Positions 13,301 to 22,789 of a DNA stretch of 64,000 nucleotides are shown piece after piece (the first letter of the stretch is position 1; each line of letters starts with the position of its first letter). This DNA comes from Mansonella perstans (taxonomy: Eukaryota; Nematoda; Chromadorea; Rhabditida; Onchocercidae), in assembly GCA_037074765.1 (NCBI GenBank), contig JBAMDO010000087.1, positions 162,591 to 226,590 on the forward strand, written 5' to 3'. A model generated the notes under the pieces. That model did not search any database. It had not been told where the DNA came from and saw only the letters and a program-made list of their open reading frames with translations. The position numbers were made by a program, and so were the translations under genes.

Positions 13301-16300
13301 AGAATATATAAAAGTAATATAAACTTTATTTGATCAATGAAATAAAATATGATTTCAGAAGTATGATTGCATATGGAATAACTTTTCCAACTGATTTGCC
13401 TCACAATAGGAATGTTATTACCTTGATACTTCGTAACCATTAACATCCATGATGCTGGGTTGATTTTCATTAATGAATAGGGAACAAAAATAACACGTAA
13501 ACCAGAAAATACACTCTGAAATCAATAATTTCGCATAGATTATAAAAGATTTGAGATTAATTTTATGTTTAAAATAAGCAAATCAATCTGCTTAATAACA
13601 TAAATAAATCTAAAGAAAAAGAAATTGCAAAAAATAGACACATAAAAAAATTGAAAAAATTAAAAAAGTCAAATAAAAAAGAATTGAAACCGCTAAAACA
13701 GAATGCCATAAGCCTGCTTCACGTTTGAAATCAAGAACCGATACCATCGTATCTGACTCCGAATAATTCATTGCCATTGTTAAAGACCTGAAAAAATAAA
13801 GTAAATAAGTTAACTTTAAATAAGTTAATATAAGGATCAAAAAACAAATATTCTTTTTTGCCGTGCAATCCCGCTAATCATACCTGCAATGTGAAAGCAG
13901 AGCTTGCCGAGTTATGCATACACCTTTCACACTACCTTCCTTATCGGTTGTATACTCGATATATGCAACAGAATCATCGGTAACTCGTGGTGGCACTGAC
14001 CAATCTCTCGGTGGTTTACTCTACAAATTAAGTACATGCAATGATAATATGACGCAAAATTAATCATTGCAGCTACAGATAGGTTTCATAGCATCTTGAA
14101 GCAATTTACATTTTAAAAATTCTTATACACAAGCCAACACAATGAAATTAAATACGTTAGGCACAACTTTATATGCTCTTCACAGAAAATTAATTTTCAA
14201 ATAAGCATTAAATTTCAGCAATTATTAGTACGCAAATTTCCAGAAATATTAGGGACAGTGTTGGATATCAAATAAGACAAACAGAGTCAACTTATTTCTA
14301 AAACTATAAAGGATCTAGACGCTAATGAAAATAACGAACGACTTGTCACATCTAATCTTAGAGCTTTCTGAAATTCACACGAAGTTGTTTTCAAGCTTTA
14401 TTTGCATCAGTGGATAAATCAGCGCAAAGACAAATCGCGCTGTCAATAAAGCACACATTCAAATTTAAAATTGGTAAAAACAACCATAACAAAACTTTTA
14501 AACAGTTATGCAAAGCGAAAAAACCCCAAAAAATACCTTACCAAATGTTCAGTTGTGAGCCAGACAAGTCGTGGCCATCCCTTGAAATCAATAAATTCAC
14601 TGCCGGGCATTAATGGAGCACTAGAATTAGGATAACCCTGATTACTTGATGAACATTTCGGCAGACCTTTGTAACACGCATCGGATGTAAGGGCTACCTT
14701 CACACCACAACTTCCAAGTAAAAATCCAAGTTGTTGAATACCCGCATCCTGAAATAAATAAACGTACATTCTTTATATGTTATTGCATCATAAAGTATAA
14801 TTTCAATAAAAACGAGAAAAATGCAATAAAAAAGCTAAAATTACTATTTATTCAGATTAATTCGTGAATGATAAACAAAGGCTTTTGTTTATTTAGCAAG
14901 CAGAAGCACTTATTATCATAAGTTAAAAATGAAATATAATTAAAAGAAAGAAAATACCCGTCTATGAAATATAATTAAAAGAAAGAAAATACCCGTCTTG
15001 TAAGTGGTACTTCCACTGGTACTGGAATAATTCCAGCTAGAATACACCCGTAAAAAGCGACCAGAAACGATAGAGGTTCTGTATTCGGATACACCTGAAT
15101 AGAAAATCAATTTATAAATAAAGTTCAAATTACCGTAAATTAGAACGCATTCTTGCTTCATTTTAATGATCACTTTTTGCTAAATTCATTTAACGTCATA
15201 TTATTAATGGTTATTAAAATGGATTTTATAGCAGTTTGCAAATTTGAATACAGTGTAAAATTATTCCATCTAGCAACAAGTCTATGAATTTACTTGCACA
15301 TTTATCAAAAAACAATTTCAGAGCAAAGAATGAAATAAATTAGCATGTATAGCGATGCTAAATTAAAAATACTTACTAAAGCTACTCGATCGCCACTTTT
15401 ACATAATTGGACCTTTTCCTTACCAGCTACGCCAAAAACAAGTTTGGTTAACAACATATGGGCAACTTTTGTAGCGCGACTTAGAAGTTTCCCTGCAAAT
15501 AAATAGAAATTCCTTTTTAAGTTACCATACAAAGCAAATAATATTTACGGAATCATATCAGATAGCACAATAAACATTCATATTAATCATTTTTTGCAAT
15601 ATTGTTCCAAATAGTTCTTCTACAGTGTTCATTATAGAAATCAACAATTACCGTATGTAAGTGAGTAAGCCGGTCGAGCAGAATGATCTAATACAACAGC
15701 AGCTACCATTCTTGGTTGTGACGTGCCATGCTTATGCAATGCGGAATCAATAGAGCGTGGTAAACTTGCGGATATGGACGCATGATCACCACGTGCTGGA
15801 CAGATCATAGAACCTTCTGGGCGTGGTGCTGACGGATCAACAATCCTAGCTAATGCTGTAATTCCCCTATTTTTCCACGATTGAAATTCTAATAAACACC
15901 ATTAAAACTCAAATATTAACTGCTTAAAAATTTGAATGTAAAATTTCAAAAATTCTTCCCTATTAAAAGTAAGAAATTTGCTTCAAAATGCACAACAAAT
16001 AGATTTTTTGATGCGATTTCATTTCTTCCTTCTTTTATTTAAAAACGAAAATGTTTGAAAAGTGACCTTCTAATTCTGCATCGTCATCGTTGTAGTATTC
16101 ATGCAATGGCTTTTTCTTCGGTCTCTGTAAACTCATTAACCGGCATTCATGTAATATATGCGACTTATAGAAATACTTGCAACATTCTAAATCAGACACT
16201 TTGACGAATTGTCGACCCAAACCCAAGTCCGAAATTCTAATGAAAGCATTTAACTTCTGTTCCACAAAATCACGCTCATCTTTAAAACGTTTCAATGATA

Positions 16301-17901
16301 ATTTCCTGTAGGAGTGTAATGGATTAAATTTTCTGATAGCAACTGAAAAGCCCTCTGTTAGCATGGTCAGTTCATAAGACCTGTTTCGGGGCCGCTGCTT
16401 TTTCAACGAGCGTCGCAATGACTTCAGTACTGCTTCAAATGTTTCGTTTAAAGATTCCGTAGATGACAACTCAGCAGTAGTAGTAGCAGTGCCAGGTAAC
16501 TGACATGTAGTATCTACTGATGGATAATGGAATTCCGGAAGCAACGAGTCCGTAGTATTTTGTACATTCAATAATTCAGGTTTTGTTTCGGTAGCCACAT
16601 CAATACCTACTGATGGATGATGGAATTCCGAAAGCAACGAGTTGGTAGTATTTTGTATAATAAACAATTCAGGTTTTGTTTCGGTAGCCACATCAACTTT
16701 ATCAATGTTGTTCAAATAGGTTATTGATAGCTCACGTGTTTTGTCATCAAAATCATTCATCAGTATTTTTTTTTCCGGAAAATCTTGCAATATCATAGGA
16801 TGCGTTGCTACTGCAATGGAATTTTTTTAGCAGTGGTAGTAACATAACATTGGTACATTTAATGCTACCACTTTCATTCAGTGAGAGAAATTTTTCGCTT
16901 TCAAATTCAAATGTTGTTTGGCAAAATCGTTTAAATTTCCTAATAAAAATATATGATTCGAATTTTCGGCAAAATTCCTCCTTTATGGGCTTTTTTCGAA
17001 AGTACGACTACAAAGCTAGTTGTAATATTGCGCGGTGAAGATATGAGATATGTAGTATGTAACGAATAAGTGGAATGGGTATGAATTGAGGATAGCTATG
17101 GATGAAAAATATTCATTAGTAGCAAAGATATGCTGAAAAAACTGAGGATAGCATTGAAGAAAGTGAAAACTTATATCATACAGTTCCAATTATCTAGAAC
17201 ATTTATGTCATTTAAATTATAAATCGATAATTTAAGACAAATTTGAAGTTGAAGCCAATGCAAATGACTAGCTTTTTAAATGCATAATGATAAATTTACG
17301 GTTAAAAAGAATTTAAAAGCTTCGAAAACGAAAAAAAAAGAAAAGATTGATGAGAGAGGCACAAAGATCCTATGTAAGATGCTACAAAAAGATATGATAG
17401 AAAATAAGAATTAAAAGTCATACATTTGTTATCCAATAAGTGCGTGAGTTAATCAATTTTTTTAAAAAATTCAAATATAATAAAAATAATTTTCCAAAAA
17501 AATTCCCTTTCTCTCTCTCTCTCTTTCTGTTTCCTTTTTTCTTTACTGAAAATGAAATAAATGGATCTTAAAAGAAAAAAAAAAAAACGATTTTCTTCTT
17601 AACAGCTATACACATGCTCGAAAATAAGTGTTCAAAAATCACAAAATAATGATCTTTCACATCTTCAAACCAATTTCGTAATTGAAATCAATTACTCAAA
17701 GTTGAACCATTTCACAGTTGTGAGAAGTGCACTATTTCACACTATAGCATTTAAATCAAATTTCTTTTCTATCATTCGTTTTTATACAACATTTCAATAA
17801 TGAGAAATAGAATTTATAAATTATATATTTGACAGCAATTAACAAAATTAAAAATAAAATGGGCAAAAAGATAAAAATCGAAGAAAGTGAAAAGAATTTT
17901 G

Positions 17902-17932
<31 letters not shown>

Positions 17933-20900
17933 AAAAACAAAAAGAGAAAAAGAAAATGTAAAAACAAAACAAAACAAGGAAAAAAGTGAGAAAAAAAACA
18001 AAAATACTACGTCATACAACGACAATTTTCATGCTTTATTTCTTTCAATTAGTGATTTGTTTCAGTGATATACTGAATACCGATATTAATCAGATAATCA
18101 TGAAATAAAACGAGAAAAAAAATCCTGCAGTTTTTTAAACTGATAATGAGATGGCAAAAAAGTTCGAAGACAAAATAAAAACTTCAAAAATTTTTATAAA
18201 CAAACTAATAGACTAAAATGGCAATGTTTACTTATGATGTATTATATAGTGTTTGAAATTCCTTTTCAGTATTTTATAGAGTATAGCTACTGCAGATTTT
18301 TCCAATTAGAAAAGGGTTCAGGCGATGCAAGAAAGAGATCCATCCGGGATATATTACGTGCTTTTTCTTTTTAAAATTTCATAAATAATATAAATTGGCA
18401 TTGAACGGCTTAAAAGATTTCGGATTTCAATTGAATTTCACATTCCAACAGTTAATGCAAATATTTCATAAAAAATGGAAAGGATATAAAACTATGTTAG
18501 ATACTTTGTCTCCAACAATTTCTTCTGCTTTTGAATTAAGTAAATTAATTAGTGCGAGGTAATGAAATCCCGGAAAAATAACAAGAGTGAAAGAAAATCG
18601 TGGGAAAAAACAAATTACAAAAATTACTGTTGACTGATAATAAACAACTTACAAATTGTGGGAAGTATGGTGAGTTAATTGTAATTTTCTTTGAATGCTA
18701 CAAACTGTTTAAGTGCAACGAAAGAATAAACTGTTGAGATTTACATTTAAAGCCGCAGATCAGTTATCAATCATGAAATCCTAAAGTTTGATTGTGAATT
18801 CACTGCGTGTAATAATAACCTCAAACTGCAACTTTATGTGATAGGAATTTTGACAATGATAAAATACCATTTTTCCCGGTGCAACATTAATAATGTACGA
18901 AAAAAGAAATTGAAAACAAGTATATCGTTAACAACTTAAATTTTTACCGTAAAACTAAAGTTCTTCTGCTCTATTGGACCTTCCCAATATAAAAAGTTTG
19001 TAACTTGCAAGTTTTATCTATGTCGGAAACTACTTTATGTGAACGAAAAGTCTATTTCGCAAAATATGCTTAATTGAAATATACGAAGAAAAACAGTGAA
19101 CAGGTGTTTAGTTGCTTTATAAACGCACATGCATTATTTCTGACATTAAATTTGATGAATGATATCTAATTTTTCAAATTCGAAACTAATACTTATCAGC
19201 AGCACTTAAATAACACTGAATCTTTTGCTAAATGCTTAATTATTCATCACAGATAGGAAAATAAAACTCTTTAATGGCAGTCGACAAAATTAAATATTTC
19301 AATTAAATTTAATGTATTACACGACGGTTCAGCTTCTGACAATTAGAACTGGTTATTCATTAGAAAACAACAAGCAGAGTAAATGATGGAGAAAAGTAAT
19401 TTGTAGAAACAGAAGTTAACAAACAAGATTTACAATGATTACACATCCCTTTTTCATCCTACTTTCTCCCTTACTTCATTCTTAATGGTTGGAATTCGTC
19501 AAAATGCATGAAGTCTCTGCTTGAACACAAATTGAAACCAAAAGATAGACTTACCTGCAAAGAATGCACCAACTGCTGGATTTTCAACGAAACTTTGACC
19601 GGTTTCAGCGCTGACAATGATGAGACTAAATTGGAAATCTTTTATTAGTAAGCTCAAAGTGATTTCAGTTAGAGAAGCATAAAACACAAAAATAATAATA
19701 AAACTGCACGATGAGCTTACATGATGAATTTAGCCAAAATACAAACTGTTTATAGTAAAATAAAATGGCAAAAAATTAATGTTGCTAAACCTTAAAATAG
19801 ATTAATTAAATCACTTATCCATAAAATACCAAAATGACTATAATTCTATGTTTGTTAAAATGCCACCAATATTAGAAGCAGCAAATGAATCGTCTTATAT
19901 GTGCACATATGATCAAATTAACTTACGCACAACTGCATTCTGATAGTCTTGGTTGGTTATGTTATTTGATATAGTTTTGTCATTTTTTAAAACATTATTT
20001 GCGCAAATGACATCAGTCTTCAATATATCCTCTGCATCCATCATCTTCTTTACAGCATTGCGTTCATTTTCGATTATAACCTTGCTGTCCCGCTTATAGT
20101 CACCATTAATCCTCTAAAAATATGGAACACCTTTATACTAGTAATTTATTGGATGTAAGTTATATGTAATAACAGTTAAATTGCACAATACGAGGAATCG
20201 AAGTATGTTTGAAAGTTCTGTTATTACTCTCGAAACTTGTAAAAACTTGGAAGGAAAAAAATACATACAAAGAATCCGACAAAATTCATGGAATTTACAG
20301 CGATTTACAACAAATGCAGCTAAATTCTCAAGATTCATTCAAAATAAATAATGGAACACTCATTTCAAATATTTTAGAAAAAGCAAACTTAGTAATTAAA
20401 TACAACGAAAATAATTGAATATTAAATCGGTAATGTGCTATTTGACATGCAAGTATTACTTGTTTTCTTCGATCCTGAAATACCTTTCGTATTGCAACAC
20501 CATTTGTCACAGCCATAGCTGTAATATCAGGAGGTGGAGCAAAACATGACGCATCTAAAATTTGGAATTCAAAAATATGACTTCGCTTGGAAAATACAGA
20601 CCTAAACTTCGTTAATATTATTTGCATCAACGTTAGAAAATTAATTAAACCTCAGGTGAAATTTTTAACTCAAAATTAAACCACGTCTCGTGAGAAAGTA
20701 AAAGCTGAAAGCGAAAGATTTACCTGATTTTTGGGATCCACTAGTTGAACTTTTTTTCTGTTGCTCGTTTAGTGATATTGTTGATGATGTACCTTTACTG
20801 CGATCAGTACTACCAAACATGCTATCATCCTCGGAACTGCTATCTACACAGCGATTTTATCAAAGCAAACAGATTTCAATAATTTGATATCTGATCTTCT

Positions 20901-22749
20901 TTTTGGTAAAACCAAAATCACCAAACTCATTATGAACTTACAACAGACTTGAACAACAGCATCAAAATTTCAACTATATATGGTCTTAGGTCTGAAAATA
21001 CTTGCATACCAGACCGAAGATCTAGAACAGATTATTTCTAAATCGAAAAGAAAACTTCTTTCTTTGTGAATCGCCATAGCATAATATCATTTATTCTAGC
21101 AAATCACTAAAAATATATTTGTAAAAGTACCAGACGTTCGAAACTTTTCTCGTTTTGTCTCAGTACCACGTCGTTTTATAGGTGGCAAAATGTTAGGTTT
21201 TTCCTTTTTCCCTGCAAAATTGAAGCAATAATTATAAGAATTGAAACAAAAGTATTCTTAGTTTATTCAATGTTCTTTTTCTTTTCCTCTTTTAAGTTTG
21301 AACAGATATTTAACTTATTCCACTATTAGTACAACAGCAAATAAAGCATCAATGAGATAAAGCAATACTCATAAATTCCTTATGACTTTCTTTCATTCTT
21401 TCTATTTATTAATCCTTTATATTAATTTCCTTTGCATATTAATTTTTGCAGATTTACTCGTTATTAAAAATTCAAGAAAAAAGTGATGAAAAGACAATGA
21501 AAAGAAACCTGCAGAATATTCAGCTAAAGCCTGTTGTACTGCTTCAGCATGTACTTCTGAAACTTGCTAATTGTTTGTAATTGATAAAAAAAAAATGATA
21601 AATACCATAAACTTGGTAAAATGATAAAAATAAAATAATGGAAAGTATGAAAAGTCATTCACCATTAGGCGCTACGAGTGTTGTTATATTTTCTAACATG
21701 AAGTGACTACAATCTAGATATAACCTTATGCAAGCATTCATAAATAAAGTTCTATGTTGTTAATAACTACGGAATAAAACCAACTCATTGGCGATATTGT
21801 CAATGACCAACAGACTTTTTGTCTATCTATTTGGCCATTGTAACTCTACAGCAGTCGTAAATGCGAACAAGATGGGTGGGTTAACCTCAAAAAAAAAAAC
21901 GAAATGGGTGAAATTAAAAAATATCATGCGAAAGTTCGTCAACTGTATTACGTATATCCTCAAAGTATACCAGAATGAAAACGCGATTCATCACGCGTTA
22001 GACGCCGGTGATGCTTCCTTTGTGCCCTTGTAGTTGGACTTGAAGTCGCTTTATTAGCTACAAAATAAAAAATTTAGGTTGGATATCATTCGTCAAAATT
22101 TCAGGGTTTTGAACAAATAATATTCGTGCTAGCATGACTTTGAACTTAAAATTTACATCTTCTATTTCATGGCTACCGTATTTTTAGCACATTCTGAACA
22201 GTAATGGCTGTTGCAGATTCGTTGTAAAACAATCTCTTCTTCTTTCTGCATTATTATTTTTTTTAATTAAAAATTAAAGAAGTTTTTCTAATTCAGAAAA
22301 AAAAAACCAACCATCGCTCTTAATTCGTAAATATGGTGCCAATAACAATTGTCTTTTTTTATCATATCCTTTTTGCGTGATGTCGCCTAAAATGAAAAAC
22401 GATTATTAAACGTTCTGAAAAAATCATCGACGATCTAATTACTAAAGAATGTATCAAACAAAAACGATTTAACTCCTGCCAATATCTAATATGTACTCTT
22501 ACAAAGATAGTTTATGTATGGCTTTGCAAAGTTTTTGATGAATATTTTAATGAAAAAATTCCAGTAATAATCTGATAATTTTTTCAATTTAGAAACAACA
22601 AAAAAAGTCAGATTTATTAATGACGATATCAATATTATTTTGTGCCATATAATTTCAAACATTTCACCTTCTGATAATTCCAAGTCAAGTTGAGCAAGGC
22701 GTTCACGTATATCAGATGGAAGGCTCGATACATCAATAGCGTCAACCAT
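5259..22749 (-). CDS. dip-2: Disco-interacting protein 2 (DIP2) orthologue, complete
   Basis: Thirty-seven coding exons chain in phase from ATG at 22749 to TAA at 5259, giving 1,594 residues; vertebrate DIP2A-C are about 1,560-1,570. Domain order is the N-terminal DMAP1-binding domain (exons 1-5), a variable linker (6-9), then two fatty-acyl-AMP-ligase-like domains (exons 10-25 and 26-37), ending in the family's hallmark DPIYVAYNM. Known for the family: DIP2 lowers a subset of diacylglycerols by promoting their conversion to triacylglycerol (shown in yeast and flies), and it affects neurite branching and axon regeneration in C. elegans. The sequence alone does not prove enzymatic activity. 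All introns are GT-AG except the one after exon 27, which starts AAG|GCAAGT. A splice acceptor at 22790-22791 lies 40 nt before the ATG, so the 5' leader is trans-spliced or joined to an upstream non-coding exon. Confidence 0.97.
9514..9629 (-). other. GC-AG intron in dip-2
   Basis: The intron after exon 27 begins AAG|GCAAGT and ends TTTTAG. Only the C replaces the usual T, and the rest of the donor is a perfect consensus, as known functional GC donors are. The joined frame reads RVDAK then AWPTILDVDDLP, as in the family. Confidence 0.85.
10602..15888 (-). other. dip-2: DIP2 first fatty-acyl-AMP-ligase-like domain, exons 11-25
   Basis: Exons: 15652-15888, 15377-15492, 14993-15094, 14542-14748, 13884-14020, 13691-13787, 13422-13515, 12998-13232, 12654-12771, 12411-12572, 12097-12177, 11855-11978, 11548-11645, 11158-11247 and 10602-10829. 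Family landmarks in order: GDRVALVYPNTEPLSFLVA, IPVPVEVPLTRR, QQLGFLLGSCGVKVALTSDA, FKGWPRLVWL, VSVLDFKREAGLWHSV, VPYSLMKINPASW, KSRDLHWGL, INLSSLRSILVADGANPW, VDEIGEICLYANSTGSAYWG, SGRQHSADDLIATALAVEP and LMCPHTCVINLPKPR. The position of the ATP-binding loop reads IEYTTDKEGSVKG, lacking the usual TSG[ST]TG. That is typical of this family and leaves adenylation activity uncertain. Confidence 0.93.
14929..14998. repeat. 35-bp tandem duplication carrying a dip-2 splice donor
   Basis: Two identical 35-bp copies (14929-14963 and 14964-14998) span the end of exon 13 and the start of its intron. Each copy includes the minus-strand sequence AGACGG|GTATTTTC, so a second identical donor lies 35 nt downstream of the true one. 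Use of the distal donor would add 35 nt and shift the frame. Confidence 0.9.
16067..16124 (-). CDS. dip-2: dip-2 exon 10 with acceptor inside a longer open frame
   Basis: The exon reads RPKKKPLHEYYNDDDAELE, matching the family segment that follows the linker. Its acceptor TTTACAG (AG at 16125-16126) accepts phase 0 from exon 9 (SLQ before RPKK). The sequence upstream of the acceptor also reads MSLQ, so both the long and the alternative forms give SLQ-RPKK at the junction. The donor is GAAG|GTCACT at 16066, leaving phase 1 for exon 11. Confidence 0.85.
16125..16796 (-). CDS. Candidate alternative first exon of dip-2 (224 novel residues)
   Basis: An ATG at 16796 opens 224 codons that run without interruption straight into dip-2 exon 10, in the same frame; the segment is open to RLMSLQ and then RPKKKPLHEYY of DIP2. 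A good acceptor (TTCCATTGCAG, AG at 16811-16812) lies 14 nt before the ATG, as expected for spliced-leader trans-splicing. Splicing from exon 9 to that acceptor would put TAG in frame at once, so the segment only makes sense as a first exon. The predicted short isoform has about 1,544 residues and lacks the DMAP1-binding domain. The novel part holds two copies of a 31-residue repeat, a Ser/Thr-rich stretch, a basic region (LKSLRRSLKKQRPRNR) and a Cys/His-containing tail. I recognise no domain. An independent nested gene is the alternative reading, but the seamless frame argues against it. Confidence 0.6.
16500..16693 (-). repeat. 93-bp tandem repeat coding for a 31-residue repeat
   Basis: Inside the alternative dip-2 first exon the protein reads DVATETKPEL...QNTTNSLLSEFHHPSVG and then DVATETKPEL...QNTTDSLLPEFHYPSVD. 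The DNA period is 93 bp (GTAGTATTTTGTA at 16552 and 16645), an exact number of codons. Differences between copies are few and keep the frame open, which suggests a recent duplication under coding constraint. Confidence 0.85.
16811..16822 (-). promoter_or_regulatory. Splice (likely trans-splice) acceptor of the alternative dip-2 start
   Basis: The minus strand reads ATTCCATTGCAG just before TAGCAACGCATCC and the ATG at 16796. The short distance to the start codon is typical for spliced-leader addition in nematodes. No upstream cis donor can be identified by eye. Confidence 0.45.
16823..19554 (-). other. Remainder of dip-2 intron 9
   Basis: Apart from the alternative exon at its downstream end, this 2.7 kb intronic stretch shows no DIP2-like coding sequence. 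It contains a CT run near 17511-17526 and a long purine-rich block with an A-run of more than 25 at about 17905-17932. If the alternative first exon is real, its promoter should be in this interval. I see no certain element. Confidence 0.5.
19555..22749 (-). other. dip-2: DIP2 N-terminal exons 1-9: DMAP1-binding domain and linker
   Basis: Exons are 22668-22749, 22312-22386, 21971-22057, 21509-21556, 21131-21211, 20724-20843, 20484-20554, 19927-20113 and 19555-19625 (274 codons). Exon 1 reads DVSSLPSDIRERLAQLDLEL and runs on to SEGDITQKGYDKKR in exon 2, the classic DMAP1-binding domain start. Exon 3 has the basic RAQRKHHRRLTRDESR and exon 4 EVHAEAVQQALAEYSA, as in other DIP2 proteins. Exons 6-8 are Ser-rich and acidic with little conservation. 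Exon 9 ends IQQLVHSLQ, the family segment just before the first ligase-like domain. These nine exons would be missing from a transcript that starts at the alternative exon at 16125-16796. Confidence 0.93.
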
Positions 22750-22758
22750 CACGATAAC

Positions 22759-22782
22759 ACGACGGTTCCAAGATACCGTCGT
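22759..22782 (-). promoter_or_regulatory. Perfect 8-bp hairpin in the dip-2 5' leader
   Basis: On the minus strand ACGACGGT, an 8-nt loop and ACCGTCGT form a perfect stem of GC-richer sequence. It lies between the acceptor (exon base 22789) and the start codon (22749), so it would be in every long-form mRNA, nine nt upstream of the ATG. A role in translation control is conceivable but not shown. Confidence 0.5.
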
Positions 22783-22789
22783 CCGCCGC

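Noticed and set aside
12976..13470. 164-codon minus-strand frame
   Set aside because: It contains parts of dip-2 exons 17 and 18, but the middle is intron read-through; splice sites and phase define the exons better.
16035..16796. A 253-codon frame as an independent nested gene
   Set aside because: Its last 20 in-frame codons before the donor are dip-2 exon 10, and the codons after the donor (GHFSNIFVFK) are intron. The whole frame is better explained as an alternative dip-2 first exon.
17756..18068. Phe-rich and Lys-rich frames on opposite strands
   Set aside because: They arise from a purine-rich intronic block with long A runs.
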